Below are positions 9,580 to 18,328 of a DNA stretch of 64,000 nt, in pieces. Position 1 is the stretch's first letter. Each line of letters opens with the position of its first letter. A program made the translations under genes and the position numbers. This DNA comes from Streptomyces iranensis (lineage in GTDB: Bacteria > Actinomycetota > Actinomycetes > Streptomycetales > Streptomycetaceae), in contig NZ_JAGGLR010000017.1 of NCBI RefSeq assembly GCF_017874715.1, forward strand, positions 124,001 to 188,000. The letters are read 5' to 3'. Under the pieces are notes generated by a model that was not told the origin of the DNA, made no database searches, and saw only the letters and a list, made by a program, of their open reading frames with translations.

Positions 9580-10449
9580 ACCTCGGCACCCTGGCCTCAC
9601 ACCGGACAGTCACGCTCGTCGATCGAGTCGATCACGACCGGGTGACCGCAGAAGTCGCACGGACGCATGCCCCGGCCGGAGACCGTTCGGCCAACCTGCG
9701 CCGTCCTGGGTCCGCGGGGTGAGCGCGATGCCGCCTGCGGCACGCAGCCTTCCATACGTCCAGCTCCGCCGGCTCTGCCCTGGTCGCGGTGCTGGCTTGA
9801 CGTCACCCGGCTGGCGCTGGCGCCCGACACCAAGGGAAAGCGCTTCATTCGTGGCTGTCTCTCCTGCCGTTTTCGGCCTGCCGACCGCGTTCGGAGCTTG
9901 AGCCCGGGTGAGTGCCTCCGGCAGGTCGCATCACTGAAGATCTCTGATCCACCCCCCTTGCGCGGTGGAAGATTATTGCTCAGAGATTCGGCTAGCACGA
10001 TTTTCTGCCCGCCTCAAGGCGCAATTTGCTGCCAAAGTTGCTGTCGGCCATTCACCTCGGAGGCTCATTGAGCGACGCTCCGAGAGTCGGGCCGACGGTC
10101 CACGGAAGGCACATCATGCCGAACAAGCGCAGCACTCCCGTCCATACAGGTCGCGGCATCCGCGTCGCACTCTGACACCCACTGGCTACAAGCCGGCGAC
10201 GTTCTAGCGGGCGGCATTGCGTGCGACCCGCGGCCTGGTCGTCACCACCGACCAAGGCGGCTCGTCGACCTTGCGGTCACCCCGCTCTCGCAGGCAAACG
10301 ATGGCCTGCCGCTGGGCGCGCCCGCCCGGAGTCCGCATGACGGCGGTTCTCCTCAGGCCTCTCCCCTGCCTTCACCGGCCTCAACTTCTGTTCCTCAACA
10401 CCGCAGCCGGCTTCGTCCCGGTCCGGCGCGGAACGAAAGGTGCATCTCC
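9580..10449. other. Long intergenic region upstream of the amino acid permease
   Basis: About 870 bp without a convincing gene. The first 400 bp show open frames on both strands with no recognisable motifs. The right half holds the bipartite Lrp-type operator (separate entry) and a possible 19-codon leader ORF at 10116-10175 that follows GGAAGG by 6 bp. The ribosome site of the permease (GGAACGAAAGG) is at the end. Confidence 0.5.
9975..10041 (+). promoter_or_regulatory. Bipartite Lrp-type operator upstream of the amino acid permease
   Basis: ATTGCTCA at 9975-9982 is followed 46 bp on by a 21-bp imperfect palindrome at 10021-10041 that begins GCAATT and ends TGCCAAAGTTGC. The same two boxes with 46-47 bp spacing recur upstream of the aminotransferase operon and of the lyase gene, each oriented towards its gene. 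Binding by one of the two Lrp proteins of this locus is an inference. Confidence 0.7.
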
Positions 10450-11877
10450 ATGACCAGCCAGGTAGACCAGCGCTACGGCAGTGATCCGGCCTCAGTCAGT
10501 AGTGACACGCCCGACGAGGGGTACCAGCGCCGTCTCACTTCCCGACAGGTCCAGATGATGTCCCTTGGCGGCGCCATCGGCGTCGGGTTGTTCTACGGGG
10601 CAGGTGAGGGCATTTCCCGCACCGGGCCGAGTCTGATCGCGTGCTACGCAGGCGCCGGAGTCATCGTGTTCTTCATCATGAGGGCTTTGGGTGAATTGCT
10701 CACCTACCACCCCACTTCCGGCAGTTTCGCCGACTATGCCCGCGAGTTCCTCGGCCCCTTCGCAGGCTTCGTCACCGGCTGGTCGTACTGGGCTTGGTGG
10801 GTCACCGCCTGCATGGCCGAAGTAACTGCCGCCGGCCACTACATCGCCTACTGGTGGCCCGCCGTGCCGGTGTGGGCCACGGCTGCCACCGCCCTCGGGA
10901 TTCTCTTCGTCGCCAACCTCATCTCCGTCCACGTCTTCGGCGAGTTGGAGTTCTGGTTCTGCACCATCAAGGTCGTGGCCATCATCGGCCTGATAGTGAT
11001 CGGTGCGGGGGTCCTCTTCTTCGGGTTTTCCTCTGCCGGAAGCACCGCGTCGGTCACACACCTCTGGGGTGACGGCGGATTCGCACCCCATGGCGCCACG
11101 CAGGCCGTTCTCGTCATGCCAGGTGTCTTCTTCGCCTACCTCGGTGTCGAACTCGTCGGCGTCACCGCAGGCGAAGCGAAGAACCCCAAGGAGACGCTGC
11201 GTAAGGCGATCAACACACTCCCGGTCCGCATCGCCATCTTCTACATCGGCGCGCTCGTCGTCCTTCTGTCCGTCCTGTCATGGACCGAGTACTCCCCCGG
11301 TGTCAGTCCGTTCGTTCAGGTCTTCGCCAAGGTCGGCATCCCTGGAGCTGCGGGGATCATGAACTTCGTCGTTCTGACCGCCGCCCTGTCCTCGTGCAAC
11401 TCCGGCATCTACTCCTCCGGAAGGATGCTCCGCGGCTTGGCTGCGAACGGCGAAGCCCCGGATGCCGTGCGGAAGCTCAGCGGCCGCCAGGTCCCCCGCG
11501 CAGCCCTGATGCTGTCCACTCTCGTCATGGGCGCCGGGGTGGTCGTGAATGCCGTCTCCCCTGACAAGGCCTTCGTGTACATCACCGCGGTCGGCACCTG
11601 TGCGGGCTTGTGGACCTGGATCGTGATCCTGGCTGCTCACCTGCGTTATCGCGTCAGGGTTCGCGCTGGGGTCCTGCCCGTCACGGACTTCCGGATGCCC
11701 GGTGCGCCCGTCACCAACTGGATTGCCATCGGCGCGCTGGCCTGCGTGGTGATCCTCGTGGCCATGAACTCAGACACTCGCCTGGCACTCTATGTCTGGG
11801 TCGTCTGGCTGGCCCTGCTCAGCGGGATCTACCGTGCACGAATTCGTAGTTCACGATCAGGGGTGTCCGAGGCGTAG
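10450..11877 (+). CDS. APC-superfamily amino acid permease
   Basis: A 475-residue membrane protein of the amino acid transporter (AAT) branch of the APC superfamily, with about twelve hydrophobic segments. Diagnostic pieces are QMMSLGGAIGVGLFYGAGEGI in helix one (the unwound GxIGxGLF site that binds the amino acid), RALGELLTYHPTSGSFADYA in helices two to three, GVELVGVTAGEAKNP before helix seven, and SSCNSGIYSSGRMLRGLA in helix eight. Such permeases import amino acids with protons; proline, GABA, asparagine or D-serine are all possible. The ATG is preceded by GGAACGAAAGG. A strong hairpin follows the stop. The shared operator upstream places it in the same regulon as the aminotransferase and lyase operons, so it probably imports their substrate. 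Confidence 0.9.
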   Translation: MTSQVDQRYGSDPASVSSDTPDEGYQRRLTSRQVQMMSLGGAIGVGLFYGAGEGISRTGPSLIACYAGAGVIVFFIMRALGELLTYHPTSGSFADYAREFLGPFAGFVTGWSYWAWWVTACMAEVTAAGHYIAYWWPAVPVWATAATALGILFVANLISVHVFGELEFWFCTIKVVAIIGLIVIGAGVLFFGFSSAGSTASVTHLWGDGGFAPHGATQAVLVMPGVFFAYLGVELVGVTAGEAKNPKETLRKAINTLPVRIAIFYIGALVVLLSVLSWTEYSPGVSPFVQVFAKVGIPGAAGIMNFVVLTAALSSCNSGIYSSGRMLRGLAANGEAPDAVRKLSGRQVPRAALMLSTLVMGAGVVVNAVSPDKAFVYITAVGTCAGLWTWIVILAAHLRYRVRVRAGVLPVTDFRMPGAPVTNWIAIGALACVVILVAMNSDTRLALYVWVVWLALLSGIYRARIRSSRSGVSEA

Positions 11878-11882
11878 AACCC

Positions 11883-11924
11883 GACGCGCGTGTGGGCCGG
11901 CGACAGCCGGCCCACACGCGCGTC
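11883..11924 (+). terminator. Strong hairpin after the permease gene
   Basis: Perfect 19-bp arms (11883-11901 and 11906-11924) around a GACA tetraloop, starting 6 bp after the stop codon. There is no long T tract, as is common for Streptomyces terminators. It also separates the permease from the convergent Lrp gene. Confidence 0.8.
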
Positions 11925-12118
11925 AGCCTGTTCACTGCTGGACAATGCGGTGCGGGGGCTCGGCGCGGTCACAGCTGACCGCACGGTTCGGGTAGGCATC
12001 TTGGCCCAGCGATACAGAGCGAAAGGGACCTGTCGGTTGGGCGGGCGTGGCAGGCCGCAGCAACGGAGTTCCGAAGGGATCCGTACGGGCCAATCCGTGC
12101 CCACAGAGCCCGAGCCGC

Positions 12119-12559
12119 TCACTGGAGGCCGGAGAGTGTCTTCATTGCGACGTAACTGCTGACTGTGGCGACGCCAGGAAGTTCAGCAAGCCGGTTGGCA
12201 TGGAAGTCCTCGTAGGCGGGCAGGTCAGCCACCTCGACCTGCAGCAGATAGTCGTAGTTTCCGGTGACGTGATGCACCTGGATGACGCCTGGCAGTTGCA
12301 CCGCGGCACGCTCGAACGCGGCGACATCGCCCCGGTTGTGCCTCATAAGACGGACGCCAGCGAACACTCGCAGGCCACGCCCGATGGCTGCAGGATCGAT
12401 CTCCGCATGGTAGCCGCGGATCGCTCCCGATTCCTCCAGCCGATTCACGCGCCGCAGGCAGGGTGATGGCGACAAGCCGACTTGGGTCGCAAGCTCGGCG
12501 TTACTGATCCGCCCATTCCTTTCGAGAATGGAAAGAATTGACCTATCCACATCATCCAT
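12119..12559 (-). CDS. Lrp/AsnC-family transcriptional regulator (paralogue 1)
   Basis: A 146-residue Lrp-family protein. An N-terminal winged helix-turn-helix (residues 4-50, with recognition-helix segment LSPSPCLRRVNRLEESG) is followed by an alpha-beta RAM ligand-binding domain containing HVTGNYDYLLQVEVADL. Start at the ATG at 12559, giving the usual MDDVDRSIL opening. It is convergent with the permease gene. A single ATTATTGC box, the same as in the operator next to the permease, lies at 12567-12574 just upstream of its start, suggesting autoregulation. It is very similar to the second Lrp gene at 22437-22874. It probably senses the amino acid or a product of it and controls the surrounding catabolic genes. 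Confidence 0.93.
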   Translation of the reverse strand: MDDVDRSILSILERNGRISNAELATQVGLSPSPCLRRVNRLEESGAIRGYHAEIDPAAIGRGLRVFAGVRLMRHNRGDVAAFERAAVQLPGVIQVHHVTGNYDYLLQVEVADLPAYEDFHANRLAELPGVATVSSYVAMKTLSGLQ

Positions 12560-12564
12560 GTGGC

Positions 12565-12574
12565 AGATTATTGC
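12565..12574 (+). promoter_or_regulatory. Single Lrp half-box at the start of the first Lrp gene
   Basis: AGATTATTGC matches the left box upstream of the permease (AGATTATTGC at 9971-9979 region) and nearly the AGAATATTGC beside the second Lrp start. No GCAA...TTGC palindrome is seen at the usual 46 bp distance, so this site would be autoregulatory only. Confidence 0.4.
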
Positions 12575-12706
12575 GTAGATACCACGTTTGACACAAGGTG
12601 CAGCCCTTAATGGGAGGGGTGCCGGGGCCGTGCTGGGGTGTCAGGCTGAATGAAGCCGCTCAGACGCCATCCACGGGAGCCTTCTTGCAACCGGCGTAAC
12701 GCGTAG

Positions 12707-12739
12707 CGGGCAGCTGGGAAGACCTCTCCCAACTGCCCG
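12707..12739 (-). terminator. Hairpin after the aspartase operon
   Basis: 13-bp arms with one mismatch (12707-12719 and 12727-12739) around a 7-nt loop, about 30 bp past the aspartase stop on the minus strand. It lies between the operon end and the promoter region of the first Lrp gene. Confidence 0.6.
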
Positions 12740-12769
12740 GTTGCACCGCGCCCATGACGAACTGCGTCG

Positions 12770-14173
12770 TCAGCCCCTCCGGATGAGCACCGGGTTCGAC
12801 GCCGAGGAGAGCAGTGTCATCGCCCGTTCCTGGTCCATCAGCCCGTCGCGGACCACGAGGTCCACCACGTCTGTGCCTGTAGCGAGGGCTTCCTTGGCTA
12901 TCCGGGCGGCAGCTGCGTAGCCAATGAAAGGAGTCAGGGCAGTCACCGAGCCCACGGACCGGGCGGCCTGCCGGGCCAGATGGTCCTCATTGGCAGTGAT
13001 CCCGATGATGCAGTGGGTGCGCAGAGTGGTGCACCCTCGAGCAAGTTGCTGGATCGACGTCAGCAGCAGGTGCCCGATCAACGGCTCGAAGGCATTGAGC
13101 TGGAGCTGTCCGTTCTCCGCTGCCATGGTGATCGACACGTCCGCGCCAGCCACACCGTAGCAGATCTGGTTGACCATCTCGGGGATCACCGGGTTGACCT
13201 TGCCGGGCATGATGGATGAGCCCGCTTGGCGCGGTGGCAGCGCGATCTCGGCCAGGCCGCTCTGCGGGCCGCTGGACAGCAGGCGCAGGTCGTTGCAGAT
13301 CTTTGACAGTTTCACGGCGAGCCGCTTCAGGACGCCGGACACCAGCAGGAATGCGCCTGTGTCGGAGGTGGCCTCAACCAGGTCAGCGGCCGGTTTCAGC
13401 GCAAGGCCGGTCAGGGTGCTGAGGTGTCTCACCGCCGCCTCGGCGTATCCCGGCCCTGCGGTTATGCCTGTTCCGATGGCGGTGGCGCCGAGGCTGGTCT
13501 CGTGCAGGAGCGGCAGTGTCTCGCGTAGCCGGGCCATGTCTTCGGTCAAGGTCACTGCAAAGGCGGTGAATTCCTGGCCAAGGGTCATGGGAACGGCGTC
13601 CTGCAGTTGGGTGCGGCCCACCTTCACCACATGCGCGAACTCTGCTCCCTTGCCTTGGAATGCGTCGACGAGGGGCCCCAGCTCGGTCAGGAGTCCCTCC
13701 AGGGCCTCACTGATGGCGAGTCGGAGCGCTGTGGGGTACGCGTCGTTGGTGGATTGGCAGCAGTTGACGTGGCTTAGCGGGGAGATCACGTCGTAGCGTC
13801 CGCGCTCGAGGCCCAGCTGCTCCAGGGCCAGGTTGGCGATGACTTCGTTGGCGTTCATGTTGGTGCTGGTGCCGGCACCGCCCTGGATGACATCGACACG
13901 GAACTCGTGGTGGTGCTGGCCGCCGACGATCGAGCGGCAGGCCGCCGCGATCGCCTGGGCGATCTCCGGATCCAGCAGGCCGATCTCCTGGTTGGCCAAG
14001 GCTGCTGCCTGCTTGACCAGGGCCAGTGAGCGCACGAGTGCGGGGTGCGCAGCGAGCGGGATGCCGCTGGCCTGGAAGTTGTCCAGTGCTCGGGCTGTGT
14101 GGATGCCCCAGTAGGCGTCGGCCGGCACCTCCAGTGCGCCCAGGGAGTCGTGTTCGGTGCGGAGGGCGTTCAT
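12770..14173 (-). CDS. aspA: Aspartate ammonia-lyase (aspartase) family enzyme
   Basis: A 467-residue protein of the aspartase/fumarase superfamily, full length. The three conserved regions are present: GTSTNMNANEV at 101-111, NCCQSTNDAYPTA around 137, and the signature GSSIMPGKVNP at 318-328, whose serine loop supplies the catalytic base. It should interconvert L-aspartate with fumarate and ammonia, feeding the TCA cycle. The ATG at 14173 overlaps the stop of the preceding aldehyde dehydrogenase gene (ATGA), giving translational coupling; an upstream in-frame start at 14203 is less likely. It is the last gene of the aminotransferase-PhzF-dehydrogenase-aspartase operon. A related lyase acting on an aspartate derivative cannot be excluded. 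Confidence 0.88.
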   Translation of the reverse strand: MNALRTEHDSLGALEVPADAYWGIHTARALDNFQASGIPLAAHPALVRSLALVKQAAALANQEIGLLDPEIAQAIAAACRSIVGGQHHHEFRVDVIQGGAGTSTNMNANEVIANLALEQLGLERGRYDVISPLSHVNCCQSTNDAYPTALRLAISEALEGLLTELGPLVDAFQGKGAEFAHVVKVGRTQLQDAVPMTLGQEFTAFAVTLTEDMARLRETLPLLHETSLGATAIGTGITAGPGYAEAAVRHLSTLTGLALKPAADLVEATSDTGAFLLVSGVLKRLAVKLSKICNDLRLLSSGPQSGLAEIALPPRQAGSSIMPGKVNPVIPEMVNQICYGVAGADVSITMAAENGQLQLNAFEPLIGHLLLTSIQQLARGCTTLRTHCIIGITANEDHLARQAARSVGSVTALTPFIGYAAAARIAKEALATGTDVVDLVVRDGLMDQERAMTLLSSASNPVLIRRG

Positions 14174-15600
14174 CGTGCCCCTTCGGTGGGGCGGTTGATG
14201 CAAACGACCTTGGGCTGGGTCATTTCCTCCAGTGCGAAGCGCACGCCTTCGCGGCCCATGCTGCCGTACTTGAACCCGCCGAAGGGCATGGCGTCGAATC
14301 GGTAGTCGGACGAGTCGTTGATCATGACTCCGCCGGCCTCCAGAAGGTCGGCCGCTGTCAGGGCGCGGTCCAGGCTGGAGGTGAAGATACCGGCGTGGAG
14401 GCTGTAGTCGATGGCGTTGGCCAGAGCGATGGCCTCCTCGAAGGACTCGAACGGCTGCAGCACGACGACCGGGGCGAAGACTTCCTCCTGCCAGATCGAG
14501 CAGGCCTCCGGCACATCCTCCAGCACGGTGGGGGTGTACAGGGAACCGTCTACTTCATTGCCGCACAGCAGCACGGCGCCCTGCGAGACGGCCGCGTCGA
14601 CCTTGGCGCGGGTCGCGGCTGCGGCTTCCCTGGTGATCATGGGGCCGACATCGGTGCTGTCGTCGAGTGGGTCGCCGGTGCGCAGCAGTTTGGTGCGGGC
14701 GACGAAGGCGTCGCGGAAGCGCTCGTACACGTTGCGGGCTATGAGGATGCGCTGGGTGCTGATGCAGTTCTGGCCCGCGGTCCAGAAGGCGCCGGAGACA
14801 CAGCTGGCCACGGCCTCGTCGAGGTCGGCGTCGTCCATGACGATGACCGGGGCATTGCCGCCGAGATCCATGGCGAGCTTCTTGAGTCCGGCGGCGCGCG
14901 AGATGGCTTCTCCAGTGGCGAATCCGCCGGTGAAGGAGACCATGCGCACGTCGGGCGCGGCGACGATGGCTGCGGCGATGTCGGCGTCGCCGTTGACGAC
15001 GGTGACGATCTCCTCCGGCAGACCCGCTTCGATAAGGACGCCGACCAGGCGCAGCGCGGACACCGGGGTGAGGGCAGAGGGTTTGAGGATGATGGCGTTG
15101 CCGCCTGCAATAGCCGGGCCAAGTTTGTGGGCGACGAGGTTGACAGGGTCGTTGAACGGGGTGATAGCGGCGATGATGCCCAGCGGCTCGCGAGTGAACC
15201 AGCCTTGGCGGCTCTCTGATCCCTCGTAGGAGTTGAAGGGGATGACCTCGCCGGCGTTTCGTCGGGCTTCACCTGCCGACAGGGAAAGGGTGTTGACGGC
15301 GCGGGCAACCTCCTTTCGGGCCTGGGTGATGGTCTTGCCGGCCTCGCTGACGATCAGCCGGGCGAAGGACTCGGCGCGCTCCTCAATCAGGTGTGCGGCG
15401 CGTTCCAGTACTGAGGCTCTGGCTGCGCGTGAGAGGGCTGCTGCGGTGCGGCGTCCTGCTCGAGCCTGCTGCAGGACGCTGTCGGCCGCGGTGGCGTCGA
15501 CGGTGGGAACGGAGGCGATGGTCTCGCCGGTGTAGGGGTTGTTGACGGGCACCGTATCGGTGCCGAGTTCGATGTTGGGGGGCAGGGCGGTGTCAGACAC
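14170..15600 (-). CDS. Aldehyde dehydrogenase family protein with Asp in place of the usual catalytic Glu
   Basis: A 476-residue aldehyde dehydrogenase. Conserved points are TPFNDPVNL with Asn150, ILKPS with Lys173, SFTGGFATG near 222-230, and the nucleophile Cys279 in GQNCISTQR. At the position of the general base the sequence is AMDLGGN, so Asp245 replaces the Glu seen in the other dehydrogenase of this window (TLELGGN). The enzyme is otherwise intact and under selection-like conservation, so it may use a different deacylation route or a slightly repositioned base. It overlaps the aspartase start by 4 bp and lies 233 bp downstream of the phzF-like gene in the same direction. Substrate probably an aldehyde made from the amino acid handled by this operon. 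Confidence 0.88.
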   Translation of the reverse strand: MSDTALPPNIELGTDTVPVNNPYTGETIASVPTVDATAADSVLQQARAGRRTAAALSRAARASVLERAAHLIEERAESFARLIVSEAGKTITQARKEVARAVNTLSLSAGEARRNAGEVIPFNSYEGSESRQGWFTREPLGIIAAITPFNDPVNLVAHKLGPAIAGGNAIILKPSALTPVSALRLVGVLIEAGLPEEIVTVVNGDADIAAAIVAAPDVRMVSFTGGFATGEAISRAAGLKKLAMDLGGNAPVIVMDDADLDEAVASCVSGAFWTAGQNCISTQRILIARNVYERFRDAFVARTKLLRTGDPLDDSTDVGPMITREAAAATRAKVDAAVSQGAVLLCGNEVDGSLYTPTVLEDVPEACSIWQEEVFAPVVVLQPFESFEEAIALANAIDYSLHAGIFTSSLDRALTAADLLEAGGVMINDSSDYRFDAMPFGGFKYGSMGREGVRFALEEMTQPKVVCINRPTEGAR

Positions 15601-15833
15601 GGTGGGTCTCCTGGAAAACGCGGCCCTTGAGGCCGAAGCGGGTGCGGGCCTGGTGGCGCCGGTGATCGAGGTTGATGGAGTCGGTGAGTCGACCCGGAGA
15701 ACTTCTGCACCCCTGCATGACCGATGCGCTTCGAAGTGAAGTCAGCGCATCCCCCTGCGGGTCGCCCTGCCGGAGCTTCACTCCCCGGAGCGAACTGTTT
15801 TCGACGGAAAGGCCTCTCTTCATTTCCGCCCTC

Positions 15834-16712
15834 CTAAAGTGCGAGAGTCCCGTGGAGAGTGGTGATGCAGGACCCGCCGAGGTGTACAGCACCATCCGCA
15901 TCTACCCGGACATGAATTCGTCCGTCACGGCCGACTCGGCGTCCTTGAGTCGCAACGTATTCGGCCCCTTGCGATGGAATCAGAGACCGTTCCCGGCGGA
16001 ATACTGCCACGCTTCCGTTACCGCTTCCGCAGACAGGGTCTTCCTCCACGCCGCACGACGGCGCGAATGTCCGGACTTCGATCTCGGCGTCCCCCTGGTC
16101 GTGGTGGCCGAACACCGTGACTCCGGTTACCCCAAGGCGGCGTTCGAATTCTGCCATCCTTGCGAAGTCCGGACTCAGGTCGAGTACTGCGGCGGCGCTG
16201 TCCAGCTGCGCCACCACCCAGATCGCTCCGACGTTCACCACTGCGGGCGTCGCGACATCCTTGAACTCGTAGTTCAGAATGCTCTGCAGTTCCGAGATGT
16301 CATCATTCTGGAGGTTCTTGAAATGGGCTGCAGGCAGCCCGAGTGTCACGCGACCGTCCGGGTCCCCCTCTTCGACAGTCACGTCAACAAGGCCCAGTTC
16401 GCATTCCTGGACCAGGTGGATGACCGGTCGCCGGATGTCCCTCTCTTCCAGAATTGCGTGGGCAGTCCCCAATGTGGGATGACCGGCGAACGGCAGTTCG
16501 CTCTGCGGGGTGAAGATGCGCAGCCTGTAGTCGGCTTCTGGGACCGTAGGAGGGAAGACAAATGTCGTTTCCGAAAGGTTGGTCCATCGGGCGATGGCCT
16601 GCATCGCCTCGGTGGGAAGGCCTTCCGCGTCGAGCACGACCGCTACGGGGTTCCCAAGCAGCGCACAGGACGAAAATACGTCTACTACTTTGTATCGGTA
16701 GGTTCGGGTCAT
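15834..16712 (-). CDS. PhzF-family isomerase/epimerase-fold enzyme
   Basis: A 292-residue protein with the PhzF/DapF-like fold. The N-terminus carries YKVVDVFSSCALLGNPVAVV, the catalytic Glu is Glu48 in NLSETTFVF, the GHPTLG loop is at 77-82, and EEDPVCGSGNG near 220-230 corresponds to the second substrate loop. Members shift double bonds in cofactor-free isomerisations (DHHA isomerase in phenazine synthesis) or act on small amino-acid-like substrates. The ATG follows GGAGATCACA. It lies 30 bp behind the aminotransferase stop, so it is the second gene of the operon. There are no phenazine genes nearby, so an amino acid catabolic isomerase role is more likely. Confidence 0.88.
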   Translation of the reverse strand: MTRTYRYKVVDVFSSCALLGNPVAVVLDAEGLPTEAMQAIARWTNLSETTFVFPPTVPEADYRLRIFTPQSELPFAGHPTLGTAHAILEERDIRRPVIHLVQECELGLVDVTVEEGDPDGRVTLGLPAAHFKNLQNDDISELQSILNYEFKDVATPAVVNVGAIWVVAQLDSAAAVLDLSPDFARMAEFERRLGVTGVTVFGHHDQGDAEIEVRTFAPSCGVEEDPVCGSGNGSVAVFRRERSLIPSQGAEYVATQGRRVGRDGRIHVRVDADGAVHLGGSCITTLHGTLAL

Positions 16713-16742
16713 TGTGATCTCCGCTTCTCTTCGGGTTGCCGG

Positions 16743-17936
16743 CTACTTCGAAGCGGTGTCCATGGCCGATGACAGTGCCTTCAGCGCCGGCCCCAGGCGG
16801 GCAGGCGGGAGGTAGCCGAAGCCGAGACGGAATGCGTGGTCGCTCTCGCCGAACCATGATCCAGGCGCGAGCTGGAGATCGTGCTGGGGAAGGGAATTCC
16901 AGAACCGTGCGACAGCAGCGTCGTCGAAGGAAGTGGCGCGCAGGCGGAGGCAGCACAGTGCACCTGCGTCCGGCTCCACCCATTCGATGCGGTCCTTCTC
17001 GGACGAGCACCAGGCGGCCAGTTCCTCGAGCCCGTCGGCCAGCAGGCTCCGACGTGCGGCGAGCACGCCCTCGCGGTTTCTCAGCAGGGCGGCCGCGAGG
17101 GTCTCATCGAGTACCGATCCGGAGATGACAATGTTCATCTTGGCGACTGTCAGGCGGTCGCGGAGATCGCGATCGGCCACGGTCAGCCAGCCGGTTCGCA
17201 GCCCCGGGGCGCCGAGGGCCTTGGAAACCGATGCTCCGGTCACGATGCGCGGGTCCAGGCCGGCAAAGCTCTCGAGGGGGGCCGCATCGCCGTATGTGGC
17301 CTCGCGGTACGTTTCATCGATGAACAGGTAGGCGTTGGGGGCCTGTTCGTCGAGCAGAGCCAGTAGCTCCTTTGCTTCGCCGCGTGACATCTGTACACCG
17401 CTCGGATTCTGCGGCGACGCGATACTGACCAGCTTTGTCTTCGGGGTCAGCAGGGCGCCGATCGCGTCCAGGTCGACACGGTAGCCGGACTCGAACGACA
17501 GCTTTGCTTCATGAACGGTCACCCCGGCACCCAGGAGGCAGTCTCGGCTCGGGGGGAAACAGGGAGTGGCCAGGACTGTCTCGTCCCCGGGCCTGCAGAC
17601 CTCGATGGCCAGGAGGAACAGTCCCAGGGCCGTGCCCTGGGTGGTGAGGACCCAGTCCGGTGATATTCCGTTCGCCGCGCCGACTTCTTCTCGGAGCTCA
17701 GCGGAGCCTGCCGACTTTCCGTAGCCGAGCTTGAGATTGCGGATGTTCTCGAGGCCCGGGAGGTCCAGGAGTTCCCCGAAGGTAAGGTCCTGCGACGTGC
17801 TTTCCGCCAGATTGAACGGCCGGTTGACGTCGAGCAGCGAGATGATGTCGTTGTAGGGGAACTTCCCGCCCCACTCCCCTGACCCTCCTGCGTCGATGGG
17901 CCGCAAGAACGCCGAAACGTTCGCACTGTCCGTCAT
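16743..17936 (-). CDS. PLP-dependent aminotransferase, class I/II fold
   Basis: A 397-residue fold-type I aminotransferase. Seen are a TTQGTALGLFL phosphate-binding region near 98-108, SPQNPSG at 174-180, FIDETYRE with the PLP-pyridine Asp207, and the Schiff-base Lys239 in TGASVSKALGAPGLRTGW. The ATG at 17936 is supported by GAAGGAAG upstream; a longer form starting at 18047 lacks such support. It is the first gene of the four-gene operon, and a copy of the Lrp-type operator lies upstream at 18136-18203 in matching orientation. The sequence type also resembles enzymes that cyclise or eliminate on arginine derivatives (VioD-like), so it could catalyse something other than transamination. Substrate unknown. 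Confidence 0.87.
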   Translation of the reverse strand: MTDSANVSAFLRPIDAGGSGEWGGKFPYNDIISLLDVNRPFNLAESTSQDLTFGELLDLPGLENIRNLKLGYGKSAGSAELREEVGAANGISPDWVLTTQGTALGLFLLAIEVCRPGDETVLATPCFPPSRDCLLGAGVTVHEAKLSFESGYRVDLDAIGALLTPKTKLVSIASPQNPSGVQMSRGEAKELLALLDEQAPNAYLFIDETYREATYGDAAPLESFAGLDPRIVTGASVSKALGAPGLRTGWLTVADRDLRDRLTVAKMNIVISGSVLDETLAAALLRNREGVLAARRSLLADGLEELAAWCSSEKDRIEWVEPDAGALCCLRLRATSFDDAAVARFWNSLPQHDLQLAPGSWFGESDHAFRLGFGYLPPARLGPALKALSSAMDTASK

Positions 17937-18135
17937 GCCTAGCTTCCTTCGTTGGATTCCTGCGTGGCCTACGTGAACGCGGACGAAGTCCGCGACGGCC
18001 GACGGGCGCGGTTCGGGGTGACCTGGCGGTGCGCCGTGGTCGACCATGCGGCGGCCCGTTCCGAAGTGGCCGTTCTCCCGGGGCTCGGTACGACACCAGC
18101 GTCGCCCATCTACAAGGCAACGTGAACGATATAGA

Positions 18136-18203
18136 GCAACTTTGGCATCAAGTTGCGCCTACATGGTGGCATGAACTTGCTCTGTGGCGGACTATTGAGC
18201 AAT
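18136..18203 (-). promoter_or_regulatory. Bipartite Lrp-type operator upstream of the aminotransferase operon
   Basis: Read on the minus strand, ATTGCTCA (18203-18196) is followed 47 bp on by a 21-bp box at 18156-18136 that begins GCAACTT and ends TGCCAAAGTTGC. It differs at two positions from the box upstream of the permease and is oriented towards the aminotransferase gene. The rest of the 392-bp gap (17937-18328) holds a weaker half copy (GCAAGTTCATGCCA) and nothing coding. Confidence 0.7.
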
Positions 18204-18328
18204 GACATGCCCTCGGGAGATGGCTGAGGGTGGGCGCATCCACACCCTGACCACCGGCTGCCCCGTCCGCGGAGCCACGGAGAAGCGTTGCGGGGCAAGG
18301 CCGGATCCTCCACCCGGCCCGCTGGGGC

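Noticed and set aside
9597..9998. Minus-strand frame with CDFCGHPVV near its end, looking like a zinc motif
   Set aside because: Only one CxxC, the rest is low quality with no ribosome site, and it runs across the Lrp operator region.
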